The notes under the pieces were generated by a model, which was not told the DNA's origin, did no database searches, and saw only the letters and a program-made list of their open reading frames with translations. Of a stretch of DNA of 64,000 nt, positions 19,210-28,891 are shown piece by piece; the first letter of the stretch is position 1; each line of letters begins with the position of its first letter. This stretch comes from Sphingomonadales bacterium (GTDB lineage: Bacteria; Pseudomonadota; Alphaproteobacteria; Sphingomonadales; Sphingomonadaceae), in contig JAGWUH010000010.1 in assembly GCA_028868535.1 (NCBI GenBank), positions 1 to 64,000 on the forward strand, read 5' to 3'. The position numbers were made by a program, and so were the translations under genes.

Positions 19210-19995
19210 ATGTCCCGCCGTCGCCAGATCTACGAAGGCAAGGCCAAGATCCTCTACGAGGGGCCGGAGCCCGGCACGCTGATCCAGTACTTCAAGGACG
19301 ATGCCACTGCCTTTAACGCGCTCAAGAAGGGCACGATCAACGGCAAGGGCGTGATCAACAACCGCATCAGCGAGTATGTGTTCACCCGCCTCGCCCACAT
19401 CGGCATCCCGACGCACTTCCTGCGCCGCCTCAACATGCGCGAGCAGCTGATCCGCCAGGTGGAGATCATCCCGATCGAGGTCGTCGTGCGCAACGTCGCC
19501 GCCGGCTCGATCTCCAAGCGCCTCGGCATCCCCGAGGGAGAGCCGCTGCCGCACACGCTGATCGAATACTACTACAAGGACGATGCGCTCGGCGATCCGA
19601 TGGTCGCGGAAGAGCACATCGCCTGCTTCGGCTGGGCCAGCAACGAGGAGATGCAGGACATCTCGTCGATGGCGATCCGCGTCAACGACTTCATGGTCGG
19701 CATGTTCGCGGCGATCAACATCCGCCTGATCGACTTCAAGCTCGAATTCGGCCGCATCTGGGACGGGGACTACAGCCGCGTCATCCTCGCCGACGAGATC
19801 TCGCCGGACGGCTGCCGCCTGTGGGACATGACCACCGGCGAAAAGCTCGACAAGGACCGCTTCCGCCGCGATCTGGGCGGTGAGGAGGAGGCCTACCAGG
19901 AAGTCGCCCGCCGCCTCGGCCTGCTCGAGAACGACGGCGGGCCGAGCGAGGTGTTCGACCTCTCGAAGCACCGCAAGCTGCGCAACAAGAAGTAG
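19210..19995 (+). CDS. purC: Phosphoribosylaminoimidazole-succinocarboxamide synthase
   Basis: A 261-residue SAICAR synthetase that joins CAIR and aspartate with ATP in de novo purine synthesis. Family segments are visible: [15 protein letters not shown] at the N-terminus, [21 protein letters not shown], and DFKLEFGR followed by [15 protein letters not shown]. The ATG at 19210 follows AAGGAA; the longer frame from 18997 lacks family similarity before this point. In related genomes purC commonly lies directly before purS and purQ, whereas here those are about 12 kb downstream. Confidence 0.96.
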   Translation: MSRRRQIYEGKAKILYEGPEPGTLIQYFKDDATAFNALKKGTINGKGVINNRISEYVFTRLAHIGIPTHFLRRLNMREQLIRQVEIIPIEVVVRNVAAGSISKRLGIPEGEPLPHTLIEYYYKDDALGDPMVAEEHIACFGWASNEEMQDISSMAIRVNDFMVGMFAAINIRLIDFKLEFGRIWDGDYSRVILADEISPDGCRLWDMTTGEKLDKDRFRRDLGGEEEAYQEVARRLGLLENDGGPSEVFDLSKHRKLRNKK

Positions 19996-20030
19996 GCCGG
20001 AACGGCCGGCGGGAACCGGCAAAGGGACGC

Positions 20031-22976
20031 ATGGACGATTCCACGGGCATCAGCGGCTGGCGGGCGGCGGCACGGGGCGCGCTCGCCACGCTGCTGGCGC
20101 TGGCCGCAATCGTTGCCGCTCCGCTCCCCGCCCGCCCCCCGGCCGCCGCCCGCGCTGCCCCCGCTGCCCCTGCCGACGCCGGCTGGACGCTTCCCGCCAG
20201 CGACATCGCCGCCGATCCCGCGTTCCGTTTCGGGCGCCTTGGCAACGGCCTGCGCTATGCGATCCGCCGCAACCCCCACCCCGCCGGCACCGTGCTGGTG
20301 CGCATGGAGGTCGCCGCCGGCTCGCTCGACGAGGGCGAGCATGAGCGCGGCTTCGCCCACTTCGTCGAGCACATGGCCTTCCAGGGCAGCACCCGCGTGC
20401 CCCCCGGCGAAATGGTCCGCCTGCTCGAACGCAAGGGGCTGGCCTTCGGCGCCGACACCAACGCCTTCACCAACTTCGAGCGCACGACCTACGTGCTCGA
20501 CCTGCCGCGTGCCGATCCCGACCTGCTCGACACCGCGCTGATGCTGATGCGCGAGACCGCCGGCGCGCTGCGCTTCGATCCCGCCCAGGTCGCGCGCGAA
20601 CGCGGCGTGATCCTCGCGGAAAAGCGCGATCGCAACACCTGGAGCTATCGCGACCTCGAAGCCCGCCTTGCCTTCCTCCACCCCCGGGCCCGCTACGTCC
20701 GCCGCCTGCCGATCGGCACCCAGGCGGCGCTCGATGCCGCCACCGCGCCGGCGCTGCGCGCGTTCTGGCAGCGCCACTACGTCCCGGCCCGCACCACTGT
20801 CATCGTCGTCGGCGATATCGACGAGGCGGCGGCCCGCGCGCTGGTCGTGCGCCATTTCGCGGACTGGCAGCCCGGCACCGCCCCGGCGCAGCCCCGGCCC
20901 GGCCCGATCCCCGCGCACGATCGCGGGCGCACCGCCGTCTACACCGATCCGGCGATGCCCGAACGGCTGACGATCACCCGCGACGGCCCCTACCAGGACG
21001 AGGCCGACACCACCGCCTGGCGCCGCCGGGCGCTGCTGCGGCAGATCGGCTACGGCATCGTCAACCGCCGTCTCGAGCATCTCGCCCGCCGCGCCGATCC
21101 GCCTTACCGCGACGCCGGCTTCGGCACCGGCGACGTGTTCAAGGCCGGCCGCACCACCAGCCTCGTGGTCGACGTGCCCGATGGCCAGTGGCGCCGCGGG
21201 CTCGACGCGGCGGTGGCGGAGTACCGCCGCGCGCTCGCTTACGGCTTCACCCCGGCCGAAGTCGCCGAACAGGTCGCCACCCTCCACATCGGGCTGGAAC
21301 ACGCCGCCGCCGCCGCGGCGACCCGGCCGAGCGGCGAACTCGTCGATGCTGTCTTTGCGCTGCTCCACGACGGCCGCATCCCGGCCACCCCGGCCGATGC
21401 GCTCGCCCGCTTCAAGGCGGCCATTCCCGCGTTCACGCCGGCGGCCGTGCTCGCGGCGCTGCGCGAGGAGGCCGTCCCGCTCGACAACCCGCGCCTCCGC
21501 TTCCAGGGCAAGCAGGCGCCGCAAGGCGGCGAAAAGGCCCTGCGCGCCGCGTGGAACGCCGCCGCCCGCGCCCCGCTCGCCCGCGCCGACAGCGAGGCCG
21601 CCGGCGGCTTCGCCTACACCGAATTCGGCCCGCCCGGCACCGTCGTCGCCGATGGGCGCGAGCCGCTGCTCGGCATCCGCACCGTGCGTTTCGCCAACGG
21701 GGTCCGGCTCAACCTGCGCCACACCGATCTCGACAAGGATCGCGTGCTGCTCGAAATGAACCTCGACGGCGGCGCGCTGCTCGCCACCCGCGACAACCCG
21801 CTGGCGGTGACGATGGTGCCGTCGCTGGTCGCCGGCGGCCTCGGCAAGCACAGCCAGGACGATCTCCAGACCCTGCTCGCCGGCCATGCCGTCTCGTTCA
21901 ACCTCGGCGTCGCCGCGGAGACCTTCGCGTCGGGCGCGCAGACCACGCCGGCCGACCTGCCGCTGCAACTGCAGCTGCTCGCCGCGCTGCTCACCGATCC
22001 CGGCTTCCGCCCGGAAGGCGAGATGCAGTTCCGCGCCCAGATCCGCACCTGGTACGCCACGCTCGATGCCACCCCGGCCGGCGCGCTCGGCGCCGCGATC
22101 GGCGGCATCCTCTCGGACAACGACCCGCGCTTCACGCTGCAGCCGCTCGATGCCTACGCCCGGCTCGACTACGCCCGGCTGCGCCGCGACATCGGCCAGA
22201 GCCTGGCGCACGGCGCGGTGGAGATCGGCATCGTCGGCGACATCGACGAGGACGCGGTGATCGCCCAGGTCGCCCGCACCCTCGGCGCCCTCCCCACGCG
22301 CGAGGCCGCCTTCCGCCCCTGGGCCGACCGGCGCACCCGGCCCTGGTCCAGCGATCGCCGCCCGCGCACGGTCACGCACGCCGGCCCCGCCGACCAGGCC
22401 ATGGTCCGCGAGACCTGGCTGACCCGTGACGATGCCGACCCGGTGGAAAAGCAGGCGCTGAACCTGCTCGATCGCGTCATGCGCATCGAACTCACCGAGA
22501 CGCTGCGACAGAAGCTCGGCAAGTCCTACTCGCCCGGTGCCGCCAGCGAGCCCTCGCGGACTTACCGCGCCTACGGCACCTTCGCGGTCGCCGCCTCGGT
22601 CGATGTCGCCGACGTCGCCGCCACCCGCGCCGCGATCGCCGAGACCGTCGCCGCGCTGCGCACCCGCCCGGTCAGCGCCGACGTGCTCCAGCGCGCCCGC
22701 GCCCCGCTCGCCGAATCGTTCGACAACTGGCTCAAGACCAACGGCGGCTGGCTCGGCGTCGTCGCCCGCGCGCAGACCGAGCCCGATCGCATCGAACGCC
22801 AGCTCAAGGCGCGCGAGCGCCTGCTCGCGCTCACCGCGGCCGATGTCCAGGCCGTGGCCCGCCGCTACCTCGTGCCCGAACGCCTGGTCGACGTCACCGT
22901 GGTGCCTCGCGCCGCCCCCGCCGCCCCGCCGGGCGCGCCCGCGCCGCTGGGATCGATTGCGCCGCGCCCGCGTTGA
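20031..22976 (+). CDS. Exported M16-family zinc metallopeptidase (insulinase/pitrilysin-like)
   Basis: A 981-residue protein with an N-terminal hydrophobic export segment (LATLLALAAIVAAPLPA), so probably periplasmic or membrane-associated. It has two M16 peptidase halves. The N-terminal half carries the inverted zinc motif HFVEH (His110, Glu113, His114) and the distal ligand Glu190 in ARERGVILAEKRDR, at the usual spacing. The C-terminal inactive half begins around GIRTVRFANGVRLNL. The active site looks intact. It begins 35 bp after purC on the same strand, so it may share its transcript. Its role in peptide degradation or envelope proteolysis is inferred from the family. Confidence 0.9.
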   Translation: MDDSTGISGWRAAARGALATLLALAAIVAAPLPARPPAAARAAPAAPADAGWTLPASDIAADPAFRFGRLGNGLRYAIRRNPHPAGTVLVRMEVAAGSLDEGEHERGFAHFVEHMAFQGSTRVPPGEMVRLLERKGLAFGADTNAFTNFERTTYVLDLPRADPDLLDTALMLMRETAGALRFDPAQVARERGVILAEKRDRNTWSYRDLEARLAFLHPRARYVRRLPIGTQAALDAATAPALRAFWQRHYVPARTTVIVVGDIDEAAARALVVRHFADWQPGTAPAQPRPGPIPAHDRGRTAVYTDPAMPERLTITRDGPYQDEADTTAWRRRALLRQIGYGIVNRRLEHLARRADPPYRDAGFGTGDVFKAGRTTSLVVDVPDGQWRRGLDAAVAEYRRALAYGFTPAEVAEQVATLHIGLEHAAAAAATRPSGELVDAVFALLHDGRIPATPADALARFKAAIPAFTPAAVLAALREEAVPLDNPRLRFQGKQAPQGGEKALRAAWNAAARAPLARADSEAAGGFAYTEFGPPGTVVADGREPLLGIRTVRFANGVRLNLRHTDLDKDRVLLEMNLDGGALLATRDNPLAVTMVPSLVAGGLGKHSQDDLQTLLAGHAVSFNLGVAAETFASGAQTTPADLPLQLQLLAALLTDPGFRPEGEMQFRAQIRTWYATLDATPAGALGAAIGGILSDNDPRFTLQPLDAYARLDYARLRRDIGQSLAHGAVEIGIVGDIDEDAVIAQVARTLGALPTREAAFRPWADRRTRPWSSDRRPRTVTHAGPADQAMVRETWLTRDDADPVEKQALNLLDRVMRIELTETLRQKLGKSYSPGAASEPSRTYRAYGTFAVAASVDVADVAATRAAIAETVAALRTRPVSADVLQRARAPLAESFDNWLKTNGGWLGVVARAQTEPDRIERQLKARERLLALTAADVQAVARRYLVPERLVDVTVVPRAAPAAPPGAPAPLGSIAPRPR

Positions 22977-23006
22977 CACGATCTGTTACCTGCCGAACGA
23001 TTGACA
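22973..23006 (+). promoter_or_regulatory. Two TTGACA elements before the RND pump
   Basis: Two perfect -35-like TTGACAC copies begin at 22973 and 23001, 28 bp apart. The first is followed after 17 bp by AACGAT (22996-23001), a weak -10. They lie just upstream of the adaptor gene and could be tandem promoters or part of an operator. No regulator gene adjoins the pump. Confidence 0.3.
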
Positions 23007-23065
23007 CCGCCTGCCGGGTGATGCCAGAGCCCGCGCGGGGATTGGACGTTACAGGAACCGAAACC

Positions 23066-24226
23066 TTGCGCATTCGCACGTCCCGCCTTCCCCTCGCCCT
23101 CGTTGCCCCGCTGCTCCTCCCGCTCGCCGCCTGCGGCAGGCACGATGATGCACGCGGCCCCAAGGGCCCGCCCGAAGTCGGCTTCACCGTCGTCCGCGCC
23201 ACCTCGGTGCCGATGGTCACCGAACTGCCCGGCCGCACCAGCGCCTTCCTCACTGCCGAGGTGCGCCCCCAGATCACCGGCGTCATCCAGCGCCGCCTGT
23301 TCACCGAGGGGGCACTGGTCCGCAAGGGCCAGCCCCTCTACCAGATCGATCCCAGCCTCTACCGCGCCGCCACCGGCCAGGCCGAGGCCAACCTCGCCAG
23401 CGCCGAGGCCGCCGCCGCCGCCGCGCAGGCCAAGGCCGATCGCTACAAGCCGCTCGCCGCCGCGCAGGCGGTCTCGCAGCAGGACTATACCGACGCCGCC
23501 GCGCAGGCCCGCACCACCGCCGCCGCGATCCGCCAGACCCGCGCCGCGCTGGAAACGGCGCGCGTCAACCTGCACTTCACCACCGTCCCGGCGCCGGTCA
23601 CCGGCCGCATCGGCCGCTCGCTGCTGACCGAGGGCGCCCTCGCCACCTCCGGGCAGGCCAGCCCGCTGGCGGTGATCTCGGTGCTCGACCCGCTCTACGT
23701 CGACATCCAGCAGAGCGCCGCCGAAGTCCTGCGCCTGCGCCGCGCCGGACGGAACGGCCAGCTCGCCCAGCACGTCGACGTCAAGCTTCTGCTCGACGAC
23801 GGCAGCGAGTATCCGTTCACCGGCAGCCTCGAATTCGCCGAAGTCACCGTCGATCCCGCCACCGGCACGGTCACCCTGCGCGCCCGCTTCCCCAATCCGG
23901 ACAACCTGCTGCTCCCCGGCATGTTCGTCCGCGCGCGCCTCGCCCGCGGCAACGAGGACCACGTCTGGCTGGTGCCGCAGGGGGCGGTCAGCCGCGATCC
24001 GCGCGGCAACGCCACCGTGTTCGTCGTCGGCCCCGGCAACAAGGCGCTGGTCCGCCCCGTCGTGACCGAGCGCACCGTCGGCCCGGACTGGGTGGTGACC
24101 GCCGGCCTGAACGACGGCGACCGGCTGATCACCCAGGGCCTCGGCAAGGTCAAACCCGGCCAGCCGGTCCGCCCGGTCCCCGAAACCAAACCGCAGGCCC
24201 CGCGCGCTCCGGCCAAGAAGGGCTGA
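23066..24226 (+). CDS. RND efflux periplasmic adaptor (membrane fusion lipoprotein)
   Basis: A 386-residue AcrA/MexA-type adaptor linking the inner-membrane pump to the outer-membrane channel. I chose the TTG at 23066, preceded by ACAGGA. It gives a compact lipoprotein signal with lipobox LAAC and acylated Cys23; an ATG at 23021 would add about 15 residues. After the signal come a barrel-sandwich/lipoyl domain (AEVRPQITGVIQRRLFTEGALVRKGQPLYQID), an Ala-rich alpha-hairpin, then NLHFTTVPAPVTGRIGRS and beta-barrel and membrane-proximal domains. It is the first gene of the operon; the permease starts four bases after its stop. Confidence 0.9.
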   Translation: MRIRTSRLPLALVAPLLLPLAACGRHDDARGPKGPPEVGFTVVRATSVPMVTELPGRTSAFLTAEVRPQITGVIQRRLFTEGALVRKGQPLYQIDPSLYRAATGQAEANLASAEAAAAAAQAKADRYKPLAAAQAVSQQDYTDAAAQARTTAAAIRQTRAALETARVNLHFTTVPAPVTGRIGRSLLTEGALATSGQASPLAVISVLDPLYVDIQQSAAEVLRLRRAGRNGQLAQHVDVKLLLDDGSEYPFTGSLEFAEVTVDPATGTVTLRARFPNPDNLLLPGMFVRARLARGNEDHVWLVPQGAVSRDPRGNATVFVVGPGNKALVRPVVTERTVGPDWVVTAGLNDGDRLITQGLGKVKPGQPVRPVPETKPQAPRAPAKKG

Positions 24227-24230
24227 GCCG

Positions 24231-27200
24231 ATGTCCCGCATATTCATCGATCGCCCGATCTTCGCGTGGGTGATCGCGATCATCGCCATGCTGATCGGCG
24301 CGATCTCGCTCACCCAGCTCCCGGTCGAGCAGTTCCCGGACATCGCCCCGCCGCAGGTCTACATCAACGCCAGCTACCCCGGCGCCTCGGCGGAAACCCT
24401 CGAATCGAGCGTCACCCAGGTGATCGAGCAGCAGCTCACCGGCGTCGACGGCCTGCTCTACTTCTCCTCGTCCTCGTCGTCACAGGGCCAGGTCTCGATC
24501 AACGCCACCTTTGCCAAGGGCACCAACCCCGACATCGCGCAGGTCCAGGTCCAGAACAAGGTGCAGCAGGCGATCAGCCGGCTGCCGCAGATCGTCCAGC
24601 AGCAGGGCGTCACCGTCTACAAGTCGAACCCGGACCAGCTCCTGGTCGGCGCGATCTACGACGAGACCGACCGCTCGACGAACATCGACGTGTCCGATTT
24701 CATGGTCAGCCACATGCAGGACGTGATCGGCCGCATCCCCGGCGTCGGCCAGGTCAACGTGTTCGGCAGCCAGTACGCGATGCGCATCTGGCTCGATCCC
24801 AACCGCCTCGCGGCGGTGTCGCTGATGCCCTCGGACGTCATCTCCGCGATCCAGGCCCAGAACGCCGAGGTCGCCGCCGGCGAGGTCGGCGGCCAGCCCG
24901 CCCCGGCCGGACAGATGCTCGACGCGATCGTCACCGCCCAGTCGCGCTTCACCACCCCCGCCCAGTTCGCCGACATCGTCGTCAAGTCGCGCCCCGACGG
25001 CTCGATCGTCCGCCTTTCCGACGTCGCCCGGATCGAGCTCGGCGCCGAGAACTACAGCGCCATCGGCCGCGTCAACGGCCACCCCGGCGCGGGCATGTCG
25101 ATCTCGCTGTCCCCCGGCGCCGACGCGCTGCAGACCGCCGATCTGGTCAAGGACGAATTCGCCCGCCAGGCGCGCAACTTCCCGCCCGGCTACAAGTATC
25201 TTTTCGCCAACGATTCGACCAACTTCATCAAGAAGTCGGTCAAGGACGTCGCCGTCACCCTCGGCGAGGCGGTCGTCCTCGTCGTCATCGTCATGTTCGT
25301 GTTCCTGCAGAGCTGGCGCGCCACGCTGGTCCCTGCGATCGCGGTGCCGGTGGTGCTGCTCGGCACGATCGGCATCTTCTCCGCGGTCGGCTTCTCGATC
25401 AACACGCTGACGCTGTTCGGCCTCGTCCTCGCGATCGGCCTGCTCGTCGACGACGCCATCGTCGTCGTCGAGAACGTCGAGCGCCTGATGCACGAAAACC
25501 CCGGCATGACCCCGCGCGAGGCGACGATCCAGTCGATGAAGGAAATCTCGGTCGCGCTCGTCGCGATCGCGATGGTGCTGTCGGCGGTGTTCCTGCCGAT
25601 GGCGTTCTTCGGCGGCTCGACCGGCGTCATCTACCGCCAGTTCTCGCTGACCATCGTCTCGGCCATGGCGCTGTCGGTCGGGGTCGCGCTGATCCTCTCC
25701 CCGGCGCTCACCTCGACGCTGCTCAAGCGCCGCGAGGACGAGGACAAGTCCGGCTTCGTCGGCCGCTGGTCGGACCGCATGCACCACTGGTTCGAGGACA
25801 ACTTCGCGCGCCTCGTCACCTGGTACCACGCCCGCGCCTACCGCATCGCCGAGCACAAGAAGCGCCCGCTGATCGTCTACGCGGTCGTCGTCGTCGCGCT
25901 GGCGCTGCTGTTCCTGCGCCTGCCCACCGGGTTCCTGCCCGGGGAGGACCAGGGCATGGCCCAGCTCCAGTTCCAGCTCCCCGCCGGCGCCACGCTCGAG
26001 CGCACCCGCGAAGCCCAGCGCGAGGTCGAACACTACATCCTCAGCCATGAATCGGCGAACGTCTCCGGCCTGTTCACCGTCGCCGGCGGCGGCTTCGGCC
26101 CGTCCGGGCAGAACTCCGGCCGTGGCTTCGTCTCGCTGGTCAACTGGGACGATCGGCCCGGCGCAGAGAACACCGCCGATGCCATCACCCGCCGCGTCAC
26201 CCGGGCGATGAGCGGCTATCGCGACATCGAGTTCTACGCCACCGTTCCCGGCATCGTCCGCGGCCTCGGCCAGTCCTCGGGCTTCACCGCCGAGGTCACG
26301 AACGCCTCGGGCATGCCGCGCGCCCAGTTCAACGCCCTGCGCGACCGCATCGTCGCCGATGCCCGCGCCGATTCCCGCCTGCTCAACGTCCGCCTGTCGA
26401 TCCTGCCCGACCAGCCGACGCTCAAGGTCACCACCGATACCCCCCGGCTCGCCGTGCTCGGCCTCAGCCAGGCCGACGTCAACGCCACGCTCAGCGCCGC
26501 CTGGGGCGGGCGCTACGTCAACGATTTCGTCGATCGCGGCCGCGTCAAGCGCGTCTATGTCCAGGGCGATGCGCCCTATCGCGCCAAGCCGGAAGACATC
26601 GCCCAGTGGCAGGTGCGCGGCAGCGGCGGCCAGATGGTGCCGTTCTCGGCCTTCGCCAGCATCGGCTGGAGCAGCACGCCCAACGCCACCTCGCGCTTCA
26701 ACGGCATCCCCAACTTCGAGCTCAGCGGCCAGTCCGCCCCCGGCTCGTCCTCGGGCGAGGCGATGGCCGTCATCGAGAAGATCGTCGCCCGATACCCGGG
26801 CGTCGGCCTGCAATGGTCGGGCGCCAGCTACCAGGAACGCCTGTCCACCGGCCAGGGGCCCTACCTCTACGCGATCTCGATCCTGGTCGTCTTCCTGTGC
26901 CTCGCCGCGCTCTACGAATCGTGGTCGATCCCGCTGGCGGTGCTGCTGGTGATCCCGCTCGGCCTGATCGGCGCGATCCTCGCGGTCACCCTGCGGGGCC
27001 TGCAGAACGACGTCTACCTGCAGATCGGCCTGCTGACGACGATGGGCCTCGCCGCCAAGAACGCGATCCTGATGATCGAGTTCGCCGAGCAGGAGGAGAA
27101 GAAGGGCAAGCGCATCATCGAGGCGGCGATGGAAGCCGCGCGCATCCGCCTGCGGCCGATCCTGATGACCAGTTGCGCGTTCATCTTCGGCGTGCTGCCG

Positions 27201-27410
27201 CTGGCGATCGCCACCGGCGGCGGCGCCAACAGCCGCATCGCCATCGGCACCGCGGTGATCGGCGGCATGCTCACCGCCACCGGGCTGGCGGTGTTCTTCA
27301 TCCCGCTGTTCTTCGTGATCGTCCGCCGCACCACCCGCGATACGCTGAAACGCCTGCACGCCCGCTACCGGCGCACCCATCCCGAAGCCGGCGCCGGAGA
27401 CCCCGCATGA
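24231..27410 (+). CDS. RND multidrug efflux permease (AcrB/MexB-type, HAE-1)
   Basis: A 1,059-residue inner-membrane proton/drug antiporter with twelve predicted membrane helices and two large periplasmic loops. It begins MSRIFIDRPIFAWVIAI. Proton-relay residues are at canonical sites: Asp407 and Asp408 in GLLVDDAIVVVENVER and Lys943 in GLAAKNAILMIEFAEQ. Length and pattern fit the hydrophobe/amphiphile HAE-1 family exporting antibiotics, dyes, solvents or bile salts; the actual substrates are unknown. The stop overlaps the outer-membrane factor start (ATGA). Confidence 0.96.
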   Translation: MSRIFIDRPIFAWVIAIIAMLIGAISLTQLPVEQFPDIAPPQVYINASYPGASAETLESSVTQVIEQQLTGVDGLLYFSSSSSSQGQVSINATFAKGTNPDIAQVQVQNKVQQAISRLPQIVQQQGVTVYKSNPDQLLVGAIYDETDRSTNIDVSDFMVSHMQDVIGRIPGVGQVNVFGSQYAMRIWLDPNRLAAVSLMPSDVISAIQAQNAEVAAGEVGGQPAPAGQMLDAIVTAQSRFTTPAQFADIVVKSRPDGSIVRLSDVARIELGAENYSAIGRVNGHPGAGMSISLSPGADALQTADLVKDEFARQARNFPPGYKYLFANDSTNFIKKSVKDVAVTLGEAVVLVVIVMFVFLQSWRATLVPAIAVPVVLLGTIGIFSAVGFSINTLTLFGLVLAIGLLVDDAIVVVENVERLMHENPGMTPREATIQSMKEISVALVAIAMVLSAVFLPMAFFGGSTGVIYRQFSLTIVSAMALSVGVALILSPALTSTLLKRREDEDKSGFVGRWSDRMHHWFEDNFARLVTWYHARAYRIAEHKKRPLIVYAVVVVALALLFLRLPTGFLPGEDQGMAQLQFQLPAGATLERTREAQREVEHYILSHESANVSGLFTVAGGGFGPSGQNSGRGFVSLVNWDDRPGAENTADAITRRVTRAMSGYRDIEFYATVPGIVRGLGQSSGFTAEVTNASGMPRAQFNALRDRIVADARADSRLLNVRLSILPDQPTLKVTTDTPRLAVLGLSQADVNATLSAAWGGRYVNDFVDRGRVKRVYVQGDAPYRAKPEDIAQWQVRGSGGQMVPFSAFASIGWSSTPNATSRFNGIPNFELSGQSAPGSSSGEAMAVIEKIVARYPGVGLQWSGASYQERLSTGQGPYLYAISILVVFLCLAALYESWSIPLAVLLVIPLGLIGAILAVTLRGLQNDVYLQIGLLTTMGLAAKNAILMIEFAEQEEKKGKRIIEAAMEAARIRLRPILMTSCAFIFGVLPLAIATGGGANSRIAIGTAVIGGMLTATGLAVFFIPLFFVIVRRTTRDTLKRLHARYRRTHPEAGAGDPA

Positions 27411-28786
27411 AACGCGCCGCCCTCCTGATCGCGGTCAGCGCGCTCGCCGCCTGCTCGATGCAGCCCCCCTACCAGCGCCCCCTGCCCGCGATCCCCGCGG
27501 CCTGGCCCGCCGATCCAGCGCTCCGCCAGTCGGAGGCGACGCTGCCCGGCTACGACTGGCACGCGGCGCTGGCCGATCCCCGCCTCCAGCGCCTGGTCGA
27601 TCAGGCGCTCGCGCACAACCAGGACATCGCCGCCGCGCTCGCCAACATCGCCGCCGCGCGCGCCAACTACCGCGTCCAGCGCGCCGCGCTGTTCCCGGAA
27701 GTCGACGGCTCGGCCAGCTACACGCGGTCCGGCGGCGATGCCGCCCGGGTCCAGGGCGACAGCTTCGCCGTCGGCGGCGGCATCCCTGCCTACGAACTCG
27801 ACCTGTTCGGCCGCGTCCGCTCGCTCACCGACGTCCAGCGCCAGCGCTTCCTCGGTTCGGTCGCCACCGCCCGCGCCACCCGCCTCGCGCTCGTCGCCTC
27901 GGTGGCCGAAGCCTGGATCACGCTCGGCGTCGATCGCACCCTGCTCGCCATCGCGCAGGACACCGCGCGCACCGCCGGCGAACAGGTCACGCTCACCACC
28001 CGCCGCGTCACCGGCGGCATCGCCCCGCTCAGCGACCAGCGCCAGGCGGAGATCGTGCTTGCCACCGCGCAGGCCGACATCGCCCGGCAGACCACGCTGG
28101 TCGCGCAGGACATCAACGCCTTGCGCCTGCTCGCCGGCAGCGAACCCGCCCCCGCCGACCTTCCCGCCGGGGTCGAGGATGCCGCCGCCCGCCTCGGCGA
28201 AGTCCCGGCCGGCCTCGATTCGGCGCTGCTGCTGCGCCGTCCCGACGTCGTCGCGGCGGAATACGCGCTCAAGGCCGCCAACGCCCAGATCGGTGCCGCG
28301 CGCGCCGCGCTGTTCCCGAAGATCAGCCTGACCGCCGCCGTCGGCGTCGCCAGCACCGCGCTTTCCTCGCTTTTCACCGCCGGCGCCTTCTCATGGAGCG
28401 CGGGCGCCAGCGCCGATTATCCGATCTTCAGCGCCGGCAAGGGCAAGGCCGGCGTCGCCCTCGCCCGGGCACAGCGCGACGCCGCGCTGGCGCAATACCA
28501 GAAGGCGATCCAGTCGGCGTTCCGCGACGTCGCCAACACCCTCGCCCGCCGCGCGACGATCGATGCCGAGCGCGCCGCCACCCGGCACGGCCTCGCCGCC
28601 GCGGCGGACAACGCCCGCCTCGCCGGCCAGCGCTACAGCGGCGGCATCGCCTCCTACCTCGACAGCCTGACCGCGCAGCAAGCGCTCTACACCGCCCGCC
28701 GCACCGCCGCCAACACCGAGGCGGCCCGCGCGATCAACCTCGTCGAACTCTACCGCTCGCTCGGCGCCGACACCCCGGGCGAGTGA
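27407..28786 (+). CDS. RND outer-membrane factor lipoprotein (NodT/OprM family)
   Basis: A 459-residue TolC-like channel. The signal MKRAALLIAVSALAAC has lipobox LAAC with Cys16. The paired outer-membrane-efflux domains are recognisable (DWHAALADPRLQRLVDQALAHNQD, ELDLFGRVRSLTD, and the second repeat at LLLRRPDVVAAEYALKAANAQIGAARAALFPKISL). Its start overlaps the permease stop, completing a tripartite pump operon. A 12-bp perfect hairpin terminates it at 28839. Confidence 0.95.
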   Translation: MKRAALLIAVSALAACSMQPPYQRPLPAIPAAWPADPALRQSEATLPGYDWHAALADPRLQRLVDQALAHNQDIAAALANIAAARANYRVQRAALFPEVDGSASYTRSGGDAARVQGDSFAVGGGIPAYELDLFGRVRSLTDVQRQRFLGSVATARATRLALVASVAEAWITLGVDRTLLAIAQDTARTAGEQVTLTTRRVTGGIAPLSDQRQAEIVLATAQADIARQTTLVAQDINALRLLAGSEPAPADLPAGVEDAAARLGEVPAGLDSALLLRRPDVVAAEYALKAANAQIGAARAALFPKISLTAAVGVASTALSSLFTAGAFSWSAGASADYPIFSAGKGKAGVALARAQRDAALAQYQKAIQSAFRDVANTLARRATIDAERAATRHGLAAAADNARLAGQRYSGGIASYLDSLTAQQALYTARRTAANTEAARAINLVELYRSLGADTPGE

Positions 28787-28838
28787 CCGGCCGCCGCCGC
28801 GCGGCCGCCGGGATTCCCGAAGCACGCCCGAAGACACG

Positions 28839-28870
28839 AAAGCCCCGCCGACACGCGCCGGCGGGGCTTT
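28839..28870. terminator. Bidirectional terminator between pump operon and PEP-CTERM gene
   Basis: A perfect 12-bp stem, AAAGCCCCGCCG (28839-28850) with CGGCGGGGCTTT (28859-28870), closes an 8-nt loop. A-runs and T-runs flank it on both strands, and it lies between convergent genes, so it can serve both. Confidence 0.85.
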
Positions 28871-28891
28871 CGCTGGCGTCGCCGCGCGCGA

